Position numbers and translations under genes: made by a program
From: Clostridiales bacterium
Lineage (GTDB): Bacteria > Bacillota > Clostridia > Oscillospirales > Oscillospiraceae
Reading direction: 5' to 3'
NCBI GenBank assembly: GCA_004554585.1
Contig: SFLH01000001.1
Span: forward strand, 303,437-367,436
Length of the DNA: 64,000 nucleotides
Shown: one piece after another, positions 19,398-28,171 of the stretch
How the letters are laid out: each line of letters begins with the position of its first letter
How positions within the stretch are numbered: position 1 is the stretch's first letter
The notes under the pieces: model-generated
What the model was told of the DNA's origin: nothing
The model's database searches: none
What the model saw: the letters and a program-made list of their open reading frames with translations, nothing else

Positions 19398-20069
19398 TCA
19401 CTTCACCGCCCAGGTATAGCCCACGCCGTAGACCGTCTTTAGATACTTCGGCTTGGAGGGGGTGTCCTCCAGCTTGTCCCGCAGGCGCTTGACGGTCACC
19501 GACAGGGCATTCTCATCCACGTACTCGGCCCCGTCGGTCCACACCCGGTCCACCAGGTCCGCTCGGGCGAGGGTGACGCCCCGGTTCTGGACCAGGAGCT
19601 TGAGCAGTTTCTGTTCGGTCTTGCTTAACTCCACCAGCCGCCCCGCCTTGCGGTAGATCATGCGGTCAAAGTCGAAGTGAAATTCCCCCACTTCCACCAC
19701 CTGCCCGCCGCCCCCCTGCCGCCGCAGCTGGGCATTCACCCGGGCCCGAAGGACCGCCAGGGAAAAGGGTTTCGTAATATAGTCCTCAGCCCCCAGCTCC
19801 AGGCCGGCGACAACGTCGGTCTCCAGGTCGTTGGCAGTGAGCAGGATCACCGGCACCCGGCCCCGCAGCTCCTCCAGCAGGGACAGGCCGCTGCCGTCGG
19901 GGAGGTTTACGTCCAGAATGGCCAGGGCAAAGGGACCGTCCCCGGCCAGGGTCTGCCGGGCTTGGGCCAAGTCCCGGCACAAGGTCACCGGCCGGCTGGG
20001 GCTTTGCAGGGCCAGCCGGACCCCCTCCCCCAGGGCCAGGTCATCTTCCAAGAGCAGCAGCCGTTCCAC
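19398..20069 (-). CDS. OmpR/PhoB family response regulator
   Basis: The 223-residue regulator has a receiver domain with acidic pocket EDD, phospho-Asp in LDVNLPDGSG and the switch Lys in YITKPFSL. A winged-helix DNA-binding domain follows, with ENALSVTVKRLRDKLED and the terminal KTVYGVGYTW. The start is GTG with GGGAGGGAG upstream. With the adjoining kinase it probably controls the ABC exporter genes downstream. Confidence 0.93.
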   Translation of the reverse strand: MERLLLLEDDLALGEGVRLALQSPSRPVTLCRDLAQARQTLAGDGPFALAILDVNLPDGSGLSLLEELRGRVPVILLTANDLETDVVAGLELGAEDYITKPFSLAVLRARVNAQLRRQGGGGQVVEVGEFHFDFDRMIYRKAGRLVELSKTEQKLLKLLVQNRGVTLARADLVDRVWTDGAEYVDENALSVTVKRLRDKLEDTPSKPKYLKTVYGVGYTWAVK

Positions 20070-20084
20070 GGTCTCTCCCTCCCT

Positions 20085-20912
20085 TCAGTCTTTCTTCCGG
20101 TGGCAGGCCACCGTCCGCCGGAACAGGGGATGCTCCCGCAGCTGGGGCCGCCCTAGGCGGGCGCAGACCGCGTCCACCAGCTTGTCCGGCGTAGGACAGG
20201 TGCTTTCCAGGCCCGCCACCGTGCGCTGGATGCCGCCGATGAGGGCCTCCCCCTGGGCGATCACCGCCAGGGCTTCCTGGCGGGTGTAGACTTTGTCCCA
20301 GGCGGGGCAGAACCAGTCCGCCGCCACGTTCCGCAAAGTCTCCAAACTATGCAGGCTGGCCTGCCAGTCCTCATAGATGGGCACGTCTCCCGGCGCTGGG
20401 ATGGCGTCCCCGGTAAAGACCACCCCTTTTTCCGCCAAACGGAAGGAGAGGCCGTCCGCCGAGTGCCCTGGCGTGGCAATGACCTCTAAGGTCAGGCCGG
20501 GCTCCAGGGAAAGGGTGTCGCCCCCTTTCACTAGACGGTCCACCGGCACCCCTTCGGCGGCCAGGGCGAAAAAGTTGGGAATGGGGCGTTTCTCATATTG
20601 CAGCTTCAAGTTTTCAATCCAAGGGCTCTCCCCGGCGCTGGCGTAGACCGTGCACCCCGTCCGCCGGCGCAGAGCCGCCCCGCCGCCGATGTGGTCCGGG
20701 TGGGCGTGGGTGAGGAAGAGGCCCCGCAGCTGGTGAGGTTCCTTCCCCAGGTCCGCCATGGTTTGCAGAATGGCCTGGTCATAGCCGGCCACCCCGCTGT
20801 CCACCAGCCAGCAGTCCTCCCCCACGATGAGGTAGCAGAAGGCATAGCGCCGGACCTCTGGGGTCACTGTAAAGTCTGCCCGGATCTGGTGGACCCCTTT
20901 CACGATCTCCAT
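20085..20912 (-). CDS. MBL fold metallo-hydrolase
   Basis: The 275-residue protein has the zinc motif THAHPDHIGG at about residue 74, an ATPGHSADGL ligand loop, and VFTGDAIPAPGD, which supplies the bridging Asp. These define the metallo-beta-lactamase superfamily in its glyoxalase II/lactonase-like subgroup. The extra C-terminal helices resemble those of LACTB2-like hydrolases. Substrate is unknown. It starts 3 bases after the DUF815 stop, so they are one operon. Confidence 0.85.
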   Translation of the reverse strand: MEIVKGVHQIRADFTVTPEVRRYAFCYLIVGEDCWLVDSGVAGYDQAILQTMADLGKEPHQLRGLFLTHAHPDHIGGGAALRRRTGCTVYASAGESPWIENLKLQYEKRPIPNFFALAAEGVPVDRLVKGGDTLSLEPGLTLEVIATPGHSADGLSFRLAEKGVVFTGDAIPAPGDVPIYEDWQASLHSLETLRNVAADWFCPAWDKVYTRQEALAVIAQGEALIGGIQRTVAGLESTCPTPDKLVDAVCARLGRPQLREHPLFRRTVACHRKKD

Positions 20913-20915
20913 GGT

Positions 20916-22232
20916 TTATTCCTCCCGGCTGGGCTGGGTGCCCGCCATGTAGTTGATGAATTGCTGGGCCGTGCGGCCGGAGACGCCCCCGTGGCGCAGC
21001 TCCCATTTGTTGGCCTCGGCCAGCAGCACGTCCTCGGGAACGGCCAGCCCCTGGCGCTGGGCCAGGGAGAGAACGATCTCCTTGAACTGGTTTCGGTTGG
21101 GGATGGAGTAGTTGATGCGCACCCCGAAGCGGGCGGACAGGGAGAGCTTTTCCTCCAAGGTGTCCGAGTGGTGCACGTCGTTCTCGTGCTCCATGTCCGC
21201 CCGGTCCTTCCAGGTCTCCCGGATGAGGTTGCGGCGGTTGGAGGTGGCGTAGAGGAGGATGTTGTCCGGCTTGGTCTCCACGCCCCCTTCGATGACCGCC
21301 TTGAGGAACTTGTATTCCACCTCGTTTTCCTCGAAGGACAGGTCGTCGATGAAGATGATGAAGCGATAGTTGCGGTTCTTCACCATGGCGATCACCGCCG
21401 ACAGGTCCCGGAACTGGTGCTTGTAAATCTCGATCATCCGCAGGCCCTGGTCGTAATACTCGTTGATGAGGGCCTTGACGCTGGAGGATTTGCCCGTGCC
21501 CGCGTCGCCGTAGAGCAGCACGTTGTTGGTGCTCCGCCCGGCCAGGAAGGCCTCGGTGTTCCCCCGCAGCTGTTCCTTCTGGCTCTCGTAGCCCACCAGG
21601 TCCCGGAGCATCACCTTATCGGTGTTGTAGATGGGGATGAGGGAGACCCCCTCCGGCCCGGACCGAATGCGGAAGGCCTTGTTCAGGCCGATCAGGCCCA
21701 CGCCGTACTGGCGGTAGTGGCCGGTGACCAGCTGGAAGAAGGTCTCGTCGTCCTGGGCGGCCGCCAGCCGGCGGCTCAGGTCCCGGACCTTCTCGCTGAC
21801 GTTCTTATTGTACCGCCGCTCATGTTTATAGATCGACGTATAATTGCACAGAGTGGTGAAGCAGTCGATGCCCAGGTCGGCCTCGATGGGTCCAAAGTCA
21901 TAGTGGAATAGGGCCCGGAAGACCCCGAAGTCGCTCTTAGCGAAGTGGTTCACCGTCCCCTCCAGCTCTCCCACCCGCTCGGTGATGAGGCTGAAGGAGT
22001 TCTCGTTGGTCATGAGCAGGAAGGTCAGGTAGTTCTGCCACAGATTTTCGTCAAAGCCATAGTCGGTGGCCAGGTCCAGCAGGCGCTTGACCTGGTCATA
22101 GATCCGCCGCACCAGGGTCTGCCGGGGGGCAGCGCTCCCCTTCCACTCCTGGAAGGTCTCCGCCAGTTTTACCAAAATGCTGTCCTTGCCCAGGTCGCCG
22201 TAGAGCAGCAGCCGGGATACCAGTTGATCCAT
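20916..22232 (-). CDS. DUF815 family AAA ATPase
   Basis: The 438-residue protein has a helical N-terminal half and a DUF815 ATPase half. Walker A is YGDAGTGKSSS at about residue 240, Walker B is FIIFIDDLSFEE, and sensor ATSNRRNLIRETW follows. The late FGVRINYSIPNRNQF is typical of this family. Function is unproven; the structure is that of an AAA+ ATPase distantly related to DnaC/ClpX-like proteins. ATG 22232 has GAAGGAGAA upstream; nine upstream codons are excluded. Confidence 0.88.
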   Translation of the reverse strand: MDQLVSRLLLYGDLGKDSILVKLAETFQEWKGSAAPRQTLVRRIYDQVKRLLDLATDYGFDENLWQNYLTFLLMTNENSFSLITERVGELEGTVNHFAKSDFGVFRALFHYDFGPIEADLGIDCFTTLCNYTSIYKHERRYNKNVSEKVRDLSRRLAAAQDDETFFQLVTGHYRQYGVGLIGLNKAFRIRSGPEGVSLIPIYNTDKVMLRDLVGYESQKEQLRGNTEAFLAGRSTNNVLLYGDAGTGKSSSVKALINEYYDQGLRMIEIYKHQFRDLSAVIAMVKNRNYRFIIFIDDLSFEENEVEYKFLKAVIEGGVETKPDNILLYATSNRRNLIRETWKDRADMEHENDVHHSDTLEEKLSLSARFGVRINYSIPNRNQFKEIVLSLAQRQGLAVPEDVLLAEANKWELRHGGVSGRTAQQFINYMAGTQPSREE

Positions 22233-22314
22233 TGTCGTTCTCCTTCCCCGTTGTCCCATAGCAATTTGGCCGCCCGCAGGCGGCCAAATTGGGTTGTATT
22301 TCTCTTGTGTGGGC

Positions 22315-23379
22315 TCAGTCCACCTTCACCCGCCAGCCGAACTTGTCTTCCAGCTTGCCCAGCTGGATGCCGGTGACGGTGTCGTAGAGCTTCTGGCTCA
22401 GTTCGCCGATCTTGCCGTCGCCGATGATCATCACGTCGTCCTTGTAGCGCAGCTTGCCCACGGGGGAGATCACCGCCGCGGTGCCGGTACCGAAGACTTC
22501 CTCCAGCTTGCCCTCCTTCTGGGCCTGGAGCAGCTCGTCCACGGAGATCTTCCGCTCCTCGGTGGGCAGGCCCCAGTCCCGGCAGATCTGCAGGACGGAG
22601 TTGCGGGTGATGCCGGGGAGAATGGAGCCGTTGAGCATGGGGGTAATCACCTTGCCGTCGATCTTGAAGAAGATGTTCATGGCGCCCACTTCCTCAATGT
22701 ACTTGCGCTCCACGCCGTCCAGCCACAGCACCTGGGAGTAGCCGTCGTCGTGGGCCTTCACCTGGGCGGCCAGGGAGGCAGCGTAGTTGCCGCCGGTCTT
22801 GGCAAAGCCCATGCCGCCTCGGACGGCCCGGACGTAGTCGTCCTCGATCCAGATGCCCACAGGCTCCAGGCCGCTCTCATAATAGGCACCGGAGGGAGAG
22901 AGGATGATGATGAACAGGAAGGTCTCGGACACATCCACCCCCAGGAAGGGCTCGGTGGCGATGATGAAGGGGCGGATGTACAGGGAGGTGCCGGGCTCGG
23001 TGGGAATCCAGTCCTGGTCCACGGAGACGATGGCCTTCACCGCCTGGACATAGTCCTCCACGGGGACCCGGGGGATGCACAGACGGTCGTTGGTGTCGTT
23101 GGTGCGCTTGGCGTTCATGTCCGGGCGGAAGAGGTAGTTGGCCCCGTCGTCGCCCTTGTAGGCCTTCAGGCCCTCGAACATCTCCTGGCCATAGTGGAAG
23201 ACCATGGCGGCGGGAGAGAGGGTGATGTCCTCATAGGGGACGATGCGGGGGTCGTGCCAGCCCTTGCCCTTGGTATAGTTCATGACGAACATGTGGTCGG
23301 TGAAGACCCGGCCAAAGCCCAACTTGCCGGTGGGCTTCTCCTTGGGGGTGGTGGTTCTGGTGATCTTGATGTCTAACAT
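22315..23379 (-). CDS. ilvE: Branched-chain amino acid aminotransferase
   Basis: The 354-residue class IV aminotransferase shows LFRPDMNAKR early, the PLP lysine region QVLWLDGVERKYIEEVG, NIFFK, and the late EVFGTGTAAVISPVG, all typical of the type II BCAT. It reversibly transfers the amino group between Val/Leu/Ile and 2-oxoglutarate. ATG 23379 follows AAGGGAAGC. It is downstream of ilvD by 78 bases on the same strand, so both act in valine/isoleucine synthesis. Confidence 0.95.
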   Translation of the reverse strand: MLDIKITRTTTPKEKPTGKLGFGRVFTDHMFVMNYTKGKGWHDPRIVPYEDITLSPAAMVFHYGQEMFEGLKAYKGDDGANYLFRPDMNAKRTNDTNDRLCIPRVPVEDYVQAVKAIVSVDQDWIPTEPGTSLYIRPFIIATEPFLGVDVSETFLFIIILSPSGAYYESGLEPVGIWIEDDYVRAVRGGMGFAKTGGNYAASLAAQVKAHDDGYSQVLWLDGVERKYIEEVGAMNIFFKIDGKVITPMLNGSILPGITRNSVLQICRDWGLPTEERKISVDELLQAQKEGKLEEVFGTGTAAVISPVGKLRYKDDVMIIGDGKIGELSQKLYDTVTGIQLGKLEDKFGWRVKVD

Positions 23380-23457
23380 GACAGACGCTTCCCTTCTCAA
23401 GAAATAATATGTTGTGTTTCCCGCGCACCGGGAAACCTGGTTCCCTTTGTCTCTGAC

Positions 23458-25122
23458 TCAGAAGTCCAGAATGGCACCCTTGTCGGCGGAGGTGACCATC
23501 TTGGCATACCGAGCCAAGTAGCCGGTCTTGACTTTGGGCTCGGGGCAGACCCAGGCGGCCCGGCGCTTGGCCAGCTCCTCGTCGGAGACCTCCAGCTGGA
23601 TCTTGCAGTTGGGGATGTCGATGGCGATCATGTCCCCTTCCTCCACCAGGGCGATGGTGCCGCCGGCGGCGGCCTCGGGGCTCACGTGGCCGATGGAGGC
23701 GCCCCGGGTGGCCCCGGAGAACCGGCCGTCGGTGATCAGGGCCACGGATTCACCCAGGCCCATGCCGCAAATGGCGGAGGTGGGGTTGAGCATCTCCCGC
23801 ATGCCGGGGCCGCCCTTGGGGCCCTCGTAGCGGATGACCACTACGTCGCCGGGGTTGATCTTTTGGGCATAGATATCCGCGATGGCCTCTTCCTCCGAAT
23901 TATACACCCGGGCAGGGCCGCGGTGGACCATCATTTCCGGGGCCACGGCGGACTGCTTGACCACGCAGCCGTCCTGGGCCAGGTTGCCCTTGAGCACGGC
24001 GATGCCGCCGCTCTGGGAATAGGGGTTCTCCAGGGGCCGGATGATCTCCGGGTCCCGGTTCTGGACAGAGGCCAGGTTTTCCGCCACGGTCTTGCCGGTG
24101 CAGGTGATGAGGCTGGTGTCCAGCAGGTCCTTCTTGGTCAGCTCCTTCATCACCGCGTACACGCCGCCGGCCCGCTCCAGGTCCTCCATGAAGGTGTCCC
24201 CCGCCGGGGCCAGGTGGCACAGATTGGGGGTCTTGGCGGAGATGGCGTTGGCCTCGTCCAGGTCGATAGTCACCCCGGCCTCGTGGGCGATGGCGGGCAA
24301 GTGGAGCATGGTGTTGGTGGAGCAGCCCAGGGCCATGTCCACCGTCTCGGCGTTGTGGAAGGCGGCGGGAGTCATGATGTCCCGGGGCTTGATGTCCCGT
24401 TTGATCAGCTCCATGATCTGCATGCCCGCGTGCTTGGCCAGGCGCCGCCGGGCAGACAGCGGGGCGGGAATGGTGCCGTTGCCGGGCAGGGCCATGCCGA
24501 TGGCCTCGGTGAGGCAGTTCATGGAGTTGGCGGTGTACATGCCCGAGCAGGAGCCGCAGCTGGGGCAGGCGTTCTCCTCGTACTCCCGCACCCCGGCCTC
24601 GTCCAGAGTGCCGGCGTGGTAGGCCCCCACGGCCTCGAACATGTGGCTCAGGCAGGTGCGGCGGCCGTCGTTGAGCTTGCCGGCCAGCATGGGGCCGCCG
24701 GAGCAGAAGATGGTGGGGATGTTCAGCCGGGCAGCGGCCATGAGCAGGCCAGGCACGTTCTTGTCGCAGTTGGGCACCATCACCAGGCCGTCGAACTGGT
24801 GGGCAGTGACCATGGCCTCAGTGGAGTCGGCGATGAGGTCCCGGGTGACCAGGGAGTACTTCATGCCCACGTGGCCCATGGCGATGCCGTCGCACACGGC
24901 GATGGCGGGGAAGACCACGGGGGTGCCGCCGGCGGCCCGGATGCCGTCCTTGACGGCCTCCACGATCTTGTCCAGGTCCATGTGGCCGGGGACGATCTCA
25001 TTCCAGGAGCTCACCACGCCCACCAGGGGGCGGCTGAGCTCTTCCTCGGTATAGCCCAGGGCGTAGAGCAGGGACCGGTTGGGGGCCCGCTCCACCCCTT
25101 TTTTGATCTGATCGGAACGCAT
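23458..25122 (-). CDS. ilvD: Dihydroxy-acid dehydratase
   Basis: The 554-residue protein has the IlvD/Edd hallmarks: VPNCDKNVPGLLMA, CPSCGSCSGMYTANSMN with the cluster cysteines, ALGCSTNTMLHL, and TDGRFSGATRG near the end. It dehydrates 2,3-dihydroxy-isovalerate and -methylvalerate in branched-chain amino acid synthesis using an Fe-S cluster. ATG 25122 has GAAGGAGGAC; an in-frame TTG-type start further up has none. A GntR-type site lies in its leader and a divergent GntR gene follows. Confidence 0.96.
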   Translation of the reverse strand: MRSDQIKKGVERAPNRSLLYALGYTEEELSRPLVGVVSSWNEIVPGHMDLDKIVEAVKDGIRAAGGTPVVFPAIAVCDGIAMGHVGMKYSLVTRDLIADSTEAMVTAHQFDGLVMVPNCDKNVPGLLMAAARLNIPTIFCSGGPMLAGKLNDGRRTCLSHMFEAVGAYHAGTLDEAGVREYEENACPSCGSCSGMYTANSMNCLTEAIGMALPGNGTIPAPLSARRRLAKHAGMQIMELIKRDIKPRDIMTPAAFHNAETVDMALGCSTNTMLHLPAIAHEAGVTIDLDEANAISAKTPNLCHLAPAGDTFMEDLERAGGVYAVMKELTKKDLLDTSLITCTGKTVAENLASVQNRDPEIIRPLENPYSQSGGIAVLKGNLAQDGCVVKQSAVAPEMMVHRGPARVYNSEEEAIADIYAQKINPGDVVVIRYEGPKGGPGMREMLNPTSAICGMGLGESVALITDGRFSGATRGASIGHVSPEAAAGGTIALVEEGDMIAIDIPNCKIQLEVSDEELAKRRAAWVCPEPKVKTGYLARYAKMVTSADKGAILDF

Positions 25123-25154
25123 GGGGGTGTCCTCCTTCAAATTTTATAAGAAAG

Positions 25155-25165
25155 TTGTATGACTA
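25155..25165. promoter_or_regulatory. FadR-subfamily operator in the ilvD/gntR interval
   Basis: TTGTATGACTA fits TNGTnnnACNA, the usual FadR-type GntR half-site dyad. It lies in the ilvD leader and just upstream of the gntR -35, so the neighbouring regulator could bind here. Binding is inferred. Confidence 0.6.
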
Positions 25166-25168
25166 CTC

Positions 25169-25214
25169 TTGCATTGTCAGACTTTATATTATAGGATAGA
25201 GATATCGATGTCAA
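25169..25214. promoter_or_regulatory. Divergent promoters for ilvD (minus) and gntR (plus)
   Basis: For ilvD the minus strand reads TTGACA (25209-25214) and TATAAT (25188-25193) with a short 15-base spacer. For gntR the plus strand reads TTGCAT (25169-25174) and TAGGAT (25192-25197) with 17 bases. The two overlap, so transcription in the two directions should interfere. Confidence 0.55.
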
Positions 25215-25251
25215 GGGGGGAAGCCTCTCTTTCCCCAAAAAGGAGCCCGTT

Positions 25252-25932
25252 ATGGAGAAAAAAAGTCTGTCCCAGCAAACCGCCCACCGGCTGTACACCA
25301 TGATTGTGGTGGAGCGCCGCCTCGCCCCCGGGGACAAGCTGCCCAACGAGATCGACCTGGCCCAGGAACTGGGCGTCAGCCGCACCACCCTGCGGGAGGC
25401 CCTCCACGTGTTGGTCTCTCAGGGCCTGCTGGAGGTCCACCGAGGCCGGGGGACCTTTGTCACCCACCAGGCTGCTCAGGTCAACGACTACGGCTTTTCT
25501 AACCTGGACCAGGTGCGGGGGGAACTGCGGGACCTGTTTGAACTGCGGTCCATCTTCGAGCCCAGCGCCGCCCGCCTGGCCTGTCAGCGGGCCACCGCCG
25601 AGGAGATGGAGGAGATCCTGGCCCGGGGCCAGGCGGTGGACCAGTGCATCCGCCAGGGGCTGGACCGCACCGAGGCCGACCGGGAGTTCCACGCCGCCAT
25701 CGTCCGGGCCACCCACAACGACTTCATGATGCGCCTGCTGCCCATGATCAACCAGGCCGTCTCTGCCGCCATTGCCGCCGGGCAGCACAGGGACCAGCTG
25801 GCCGAGGACACCCGCCGGGACCACGCCCTGCTCATGGATTTCTTCCGCAAGCGGGACGCCGAGGGGGCCGCCCACGCCATGGCCATCCACATACACCACT
25901 CCATCGACACCATGGAACTGACGCCGCTGTAA
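25252..25932 (+). CDS. GntR family regulator, FadR subfamily
   Basis: The 226-residue protein has an N-terminal winged helix (LPNEIDLAQELGVSRTTLREAL, here LAQELGVSRTTLREAL, with VHRGRGTFV as the wing) and an all-helical FCD domain with the metal ligands around DREFHAAIV and the late HAMAIHIHH. FCD domains bind small organic acids. Its divergence from ilvD and the operator at 25155 point to control of branched-chain synthesis; the effector is unknown. AAAAAGGAGCC precedes the ATG. Confidence 0.92.
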   Translation: MEKKSLSQQTAHRLYTMIVVERRLAPGDKLPNEIDLAQELGVSRTTLREALHVLVSQGLLEVHRGRGTFVTHQAAQVNDYGFSNLDQVRGELRDLFELRSIFEPSAARLACQRATAEEMEEILARGQAVDQCIRQGLDRTEADREFHAAIVRATHNDFMMRLLPMINQAVSAAIAAGQHRDQLAEDTRRDHALLMDFFRKRDAEGAAHAMAIHIHHSIDTMELTPL

Positions 25933-25942
25933 AACCGGTCCA

Positions 25943-25999
25943 CCGGGCACCCCAAGGGGGATCGGAAATGGCCGGTCCCCGGCTGCCCGGCGTTTTTTT
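25943..25999 (+). terminator. Terminator after gntR
   Basis: CCGGGCA (25943) pairs with TGCCCGG (25984), with an inner GGGGGA/TCCCC pairing, and TTTTTTT follows. Confidence 0.7.
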
Positions 26000-26020
26000 G
26001 CCCGAAAATGTAAAAATGAT

Positions 26021-26072
26021 TTGACATTTCTCCGCCGGTATGGTACGCTTTCTATGTCAAAAACTTTTGACA
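26021..26072 (+). promoter_or_regulatory. Promoter with palindromic operator for the membrane protein/XRE pair
   Basis: TTGACA at 26021 and TACGCT at 26044 are 17 bases apart, with TGG before the -10 (extended). Just downstream TGTCAAAAACTTTTGACA (26055-26072) is a near-perfect dyad, and the -35 region repeats the half-site TTGACA. Autorepression by the XRE protein encoded 330 bases on is likely. Confidence 0.6.
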
Positions 26073-26102
26073 TTATATCTTTCCTTGTAAGGGGGCTTTC
26101 GG

Positions 26103-26405
26103 ATGGAAAACCATGGGACAACTTTCGCTGTCATTTTGTTCGCCGGGTTTCTGCTGGTCTGCCTGGTGCTGATTCTGCGCATGTTCTTCTATCTGCTGCA
26201 GCTGGGGGATGAGCGGCGGCAGGCCATTGTGGGCAAGGCCTGCACCTTCTCTTTCACCGGCACGGTGGGGTATCTCCTGCTCGCCTTTCTGCGTTCGTTC
26301 TTCCAAAAGGACACGGTGCTCATCCATCCCCTTGTCACCCTCATTGCCGCCGCTGTAATCTTCACCTTCAGTCTGGCCTGGTACAAGCGGAAACTGGGGG
26401 GCTGA
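26103..26405 (+). CDS. Small three-helix membrane protein
   Basis: The 100-residue protein has hydrophobic segments at about 9-30, 50-65 and 76-93, with a basic end KRKLGG. I do not recognise the family beyond the common pattern of a DUF-type membrane protein encoded before a YozG-like HTH regulator. The start has GGGGGCTTTCGG upstream, a weak site. It is 2 bases before the XRE gene, so they are co-translated. Confidence 0.75.
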   Translation: MENHGTTFAVILFAGFLLVCLVLILRMFFYLLQLGDERRQAIVGKACTFSFTGTVGYLLLAFLRSFFQKDTVLIHPLVTLIAAAVIFTFSLAWYKRKLGG

Positions 26406-26407
26406 GC

Positions 26408-26605
26408 GTGCAAAATAAGATTCGAGACCTGCGCAAGGCCCTGGGCCTGTCCCAAGAGGAGCTGGCCCAGCGCTGCAAAGTCTCCCGGCAGACCATCAAC
26501 GCCATTGAGAACAACAAGTACGACCCCACTCTGGCCCTGGCCTTTCACCTGGCGCAGGTGCTGGAGACCACGGTGGACGCGCTCTTTCAGCCCGTCGAAC
26601 CCTGA
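26408..26605 (+). CDS. XRE family (YozG/Cro-like) transcriptional regulator
   Basis: The 65-residue protein is almost only the helix-turn-helix: IRDLRKALGLSQEELAQRC (shown as LGLSQEELAQRC), VSRQTINAIENNKYDPTL, ending in ETTVDALF. Such short regulators usually autoregulate and control the partner membrane protein. The start is GTG with TGGGGGGCTGAGC upstream, 2 bases after the membrane gene. The dyad at 26055-26072 is the likely target. Confidence 0.9.
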   Translation: MQNKIRDLRKALGLSQEELAQRCKVSRQTINAIENNKYDPTLALAFHLAQVLETTVDALFQPVEP

Positions 26606-26611
26606 TCGAAA

Positions 26612-26649
26612 AAACAGGCGCTCCCGAACCTCGGGAGCGCCTGTTTCTA
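26612..26649 (+). terminator. Terminator after the XRE gene
   Basis: AAACAGGCGCTCCCGA and its complement pair around ACC and end in TGTTTCT. It can act on both strands and may also stop hpf. Confidence 0.85.
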
Positions 26650-26718
26650 TGCTTTGCACTTTGATGGTACGATATGGTGTATGACTACTGGTTCAGATTC
26701 AGCAGAGTTTGCCCTTTG

Positions 26719-27264
26719 TCAGGTTTTGTCGACCAGGATGCCGTAGCCGCCGTCGTTGCGGCGATAGACCACAGAGAAGGCGTTGTCCTTTTCCTCGTTG
26801 CGGAAGGCGAAGAAGGAATGGCCAATCAGGTTCATCTGCAGGATGGCTTCCTGCACCGTCATGGGACCGAACTCAAATTCCTTGGAGCGCACCACCTGGT
26901 AGGCGGGCTCGTCGAAGCGGTCGACCTCGGGGATGAAAATGAGTTCGTCAGCGTCCTTCTCAAAGGCATCCAGGTTGATGTTTTCGGTCAGCTTGGAGCG
27001 GTGATCTCTCAGCTGACGGCGGATGGAGGAGACGGCGGCGTCGATGGAGACCAGCATATCCGAGGTCTTTTCCACCACACGGAAGATGGTGGACCCAGAG
27101 AAGATGGTCAGCTCGATGACATGCTTGCCGTCCTCAGCACTGAAGACAACCACGGCTTCTGGTTCTCCACGGAACAGGTGGTCCAGCTCGTTGATCCGCT
27201 GTTCCGCATGGGAGTAGACTCGATCGGGAACGGTCATGTTCTTGTTGGAAAATTGGATCTTCAT
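26719..27264 (-). CDS. hpf: Ribosome hibernation promoting factor, long form
   Basis: The 181-residue protein has the RaiA/HPF domain (MKIQFSNKNMTVPDRV, then KHVIELTIF) and the C-terminal dimerisation domain with the usual FFAFRNEEKDNAFSVVYRR segment and DGGYGIL end. The long form dimerises ribosomes into inactive 100S particles in stationary phase. ATG 27264 has AGAAAGGAGTA; the open frame reaches 27441 without a site. Confidence 0.95.
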   Translation of the reverse strand: MKIQFSNKNMTVPDRVYSHAEQRINELDHLFRGEPEAVVVFSAEDGKHVIELTIFSGSTIFRVVEKTSDMLVSIDAAVSSIRRQLRDHRSKLTENINLDAFEKDADELIFIPEVDRFDEPAYQVVRSKEFEFGPMTVQEAILQMNLIGHSFFAFRNEEKDNAFSVVYRRNDGGYGILVDKT

Positions 27265-27357
27265 AACGACTACTCCTTTCTCGTACCTGACATAGGCGTC
27301 GTTGAACAAATGGGAAACTCTCTGTTGCTGAAACTTTTCCTTCTTGTTTCTATTGGT

Positions 27358-27385
27358 ATTATAGCACATATTTTTTATTTTGCAA
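27358..27385 (-). promoter_or_regulatory. Promoter of hpf
   Basis: On the minus strand TTGCAA (27380-27385) and TATAAT (27358-27363) are 16 bases apart in an AT-rich stretch, about 95 bases upstream of the start. Confidence 0.65.
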
Positions 27386-27491
27386 ATACTATTTTTGTTT
27401 TTGCTGACAATTTTTCTGGGGATTTTTTGGTGATAATCCAAAAATGCCCCGTTTCCTTCAGCCAGCCGCCAGCATGACCGGGGGCGGAATG

Positions 27492-27529
27492 GAAAAGGCC
27501 CCGCGCCGGAAAAGGTCCGACGCGGGGCC
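27492..27529 (-). terminator. Terminator after mntP
   Basis: GGCCCCGCGTCGGA pairs with TCCGGCGCGGGGCC and is followed by TTTTCC on the minus strand. Confidence 0.85.
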
Positions 27530-27556
27530 GCTGTTGTCTTGCTCCCACGGGAGCGC

Positions 27557-28117
27557 TCAGAAAATGCCTAGGTGTTCCAGCAGGATCTTTCCTCCCAGCA
27601 GGATCAGGATGATCCCGCCCAGGGCCTCTGCCTTGGCCTGGAACCGGGTTCCGCACAGATTCCCCAGCTTCACCCCCAGGGCAGAGAGCAGGAAGGTGAT
27701 CCCCGCAATGAAGCACACCGCCGGCAGGATCTCCACCTCCAAAAAGGCGAAGGTAATCCCCACCGCCAGGGCGTCGATGCTGGTGGCCACCGCCATGGCC
27801 AGCATGATCTTCCATCCCAGGGAGGCGTCGGCCTGCTCCTCCTCCCCCTTCCAGGCCTCCCGCAGCATGTTCAGCCCCAGGATGACTAGCAGGGCAAAGG
27901 CGATCCAGTGGTCCACGGCGGTGATGTACGCGGCAAAGCGGGACCCCAAAACCCAGCCCACCAGCGGCATGAGTCCTTGAAATCCGCCAAACCACAGGCC
28001 CACGACGGCGGCACGGCCCGGGGTGACCCGGTCCATGGCCAGGCCCTTGCAGATGGACACGGCAAAGGCATCCATGGACAGCCCCACCGCCAGCAGGGTC
28101 AGTTCCAACAATCCCAT
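27557..28117 (-). CDS. mntP: Manganese efflux pump MntP
   Basis: The 186-residue protein has six helices and the two MntP repeats, seen in LLAVGLSMDAFAVSICKG and AMAVATSIDALAVGITFA. Each contains the conserved Asp (SMDA, SIDA). It exports Mn2+ across the cytoplasmic membrane. No yybP-ykoY riboswitch is visible in the 54 bases upstream, so regulation may be through the importer operon or another signal. AGGAAGAG precedes the ATG. Confidence 0.93.
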   Translation of the reverse strand: MGLLELTLLAVGLSMDAFAVSICKGLAMDRVTPGRAAVVGLWFGGFQGLMPLVGWVLGSRFAAYITAVDHWIAFALLVILGLNMLREAWKGEEEQADASLGWKIMLAMAVATSIDALAVGITFAFLEVEILPAVCFIAGITFLLSALGVKLGNLCGTRFQAKAEALGGIILILLGGKILLEHLGIF

Positions 28118-28171
28118 ATGGTCTCTTCCTCCTGGGTCAGACTATGCCGCCGGCGCCGGCGGTATGCCTGG

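Noticed and set aside
26671..26698. GTGTATGACTACTGG resembling the GntR site at 25155
   Set aside because: It misses the first T of TNGTnnnACNA and lies downstream of two convergent genes, so it is probably chance.
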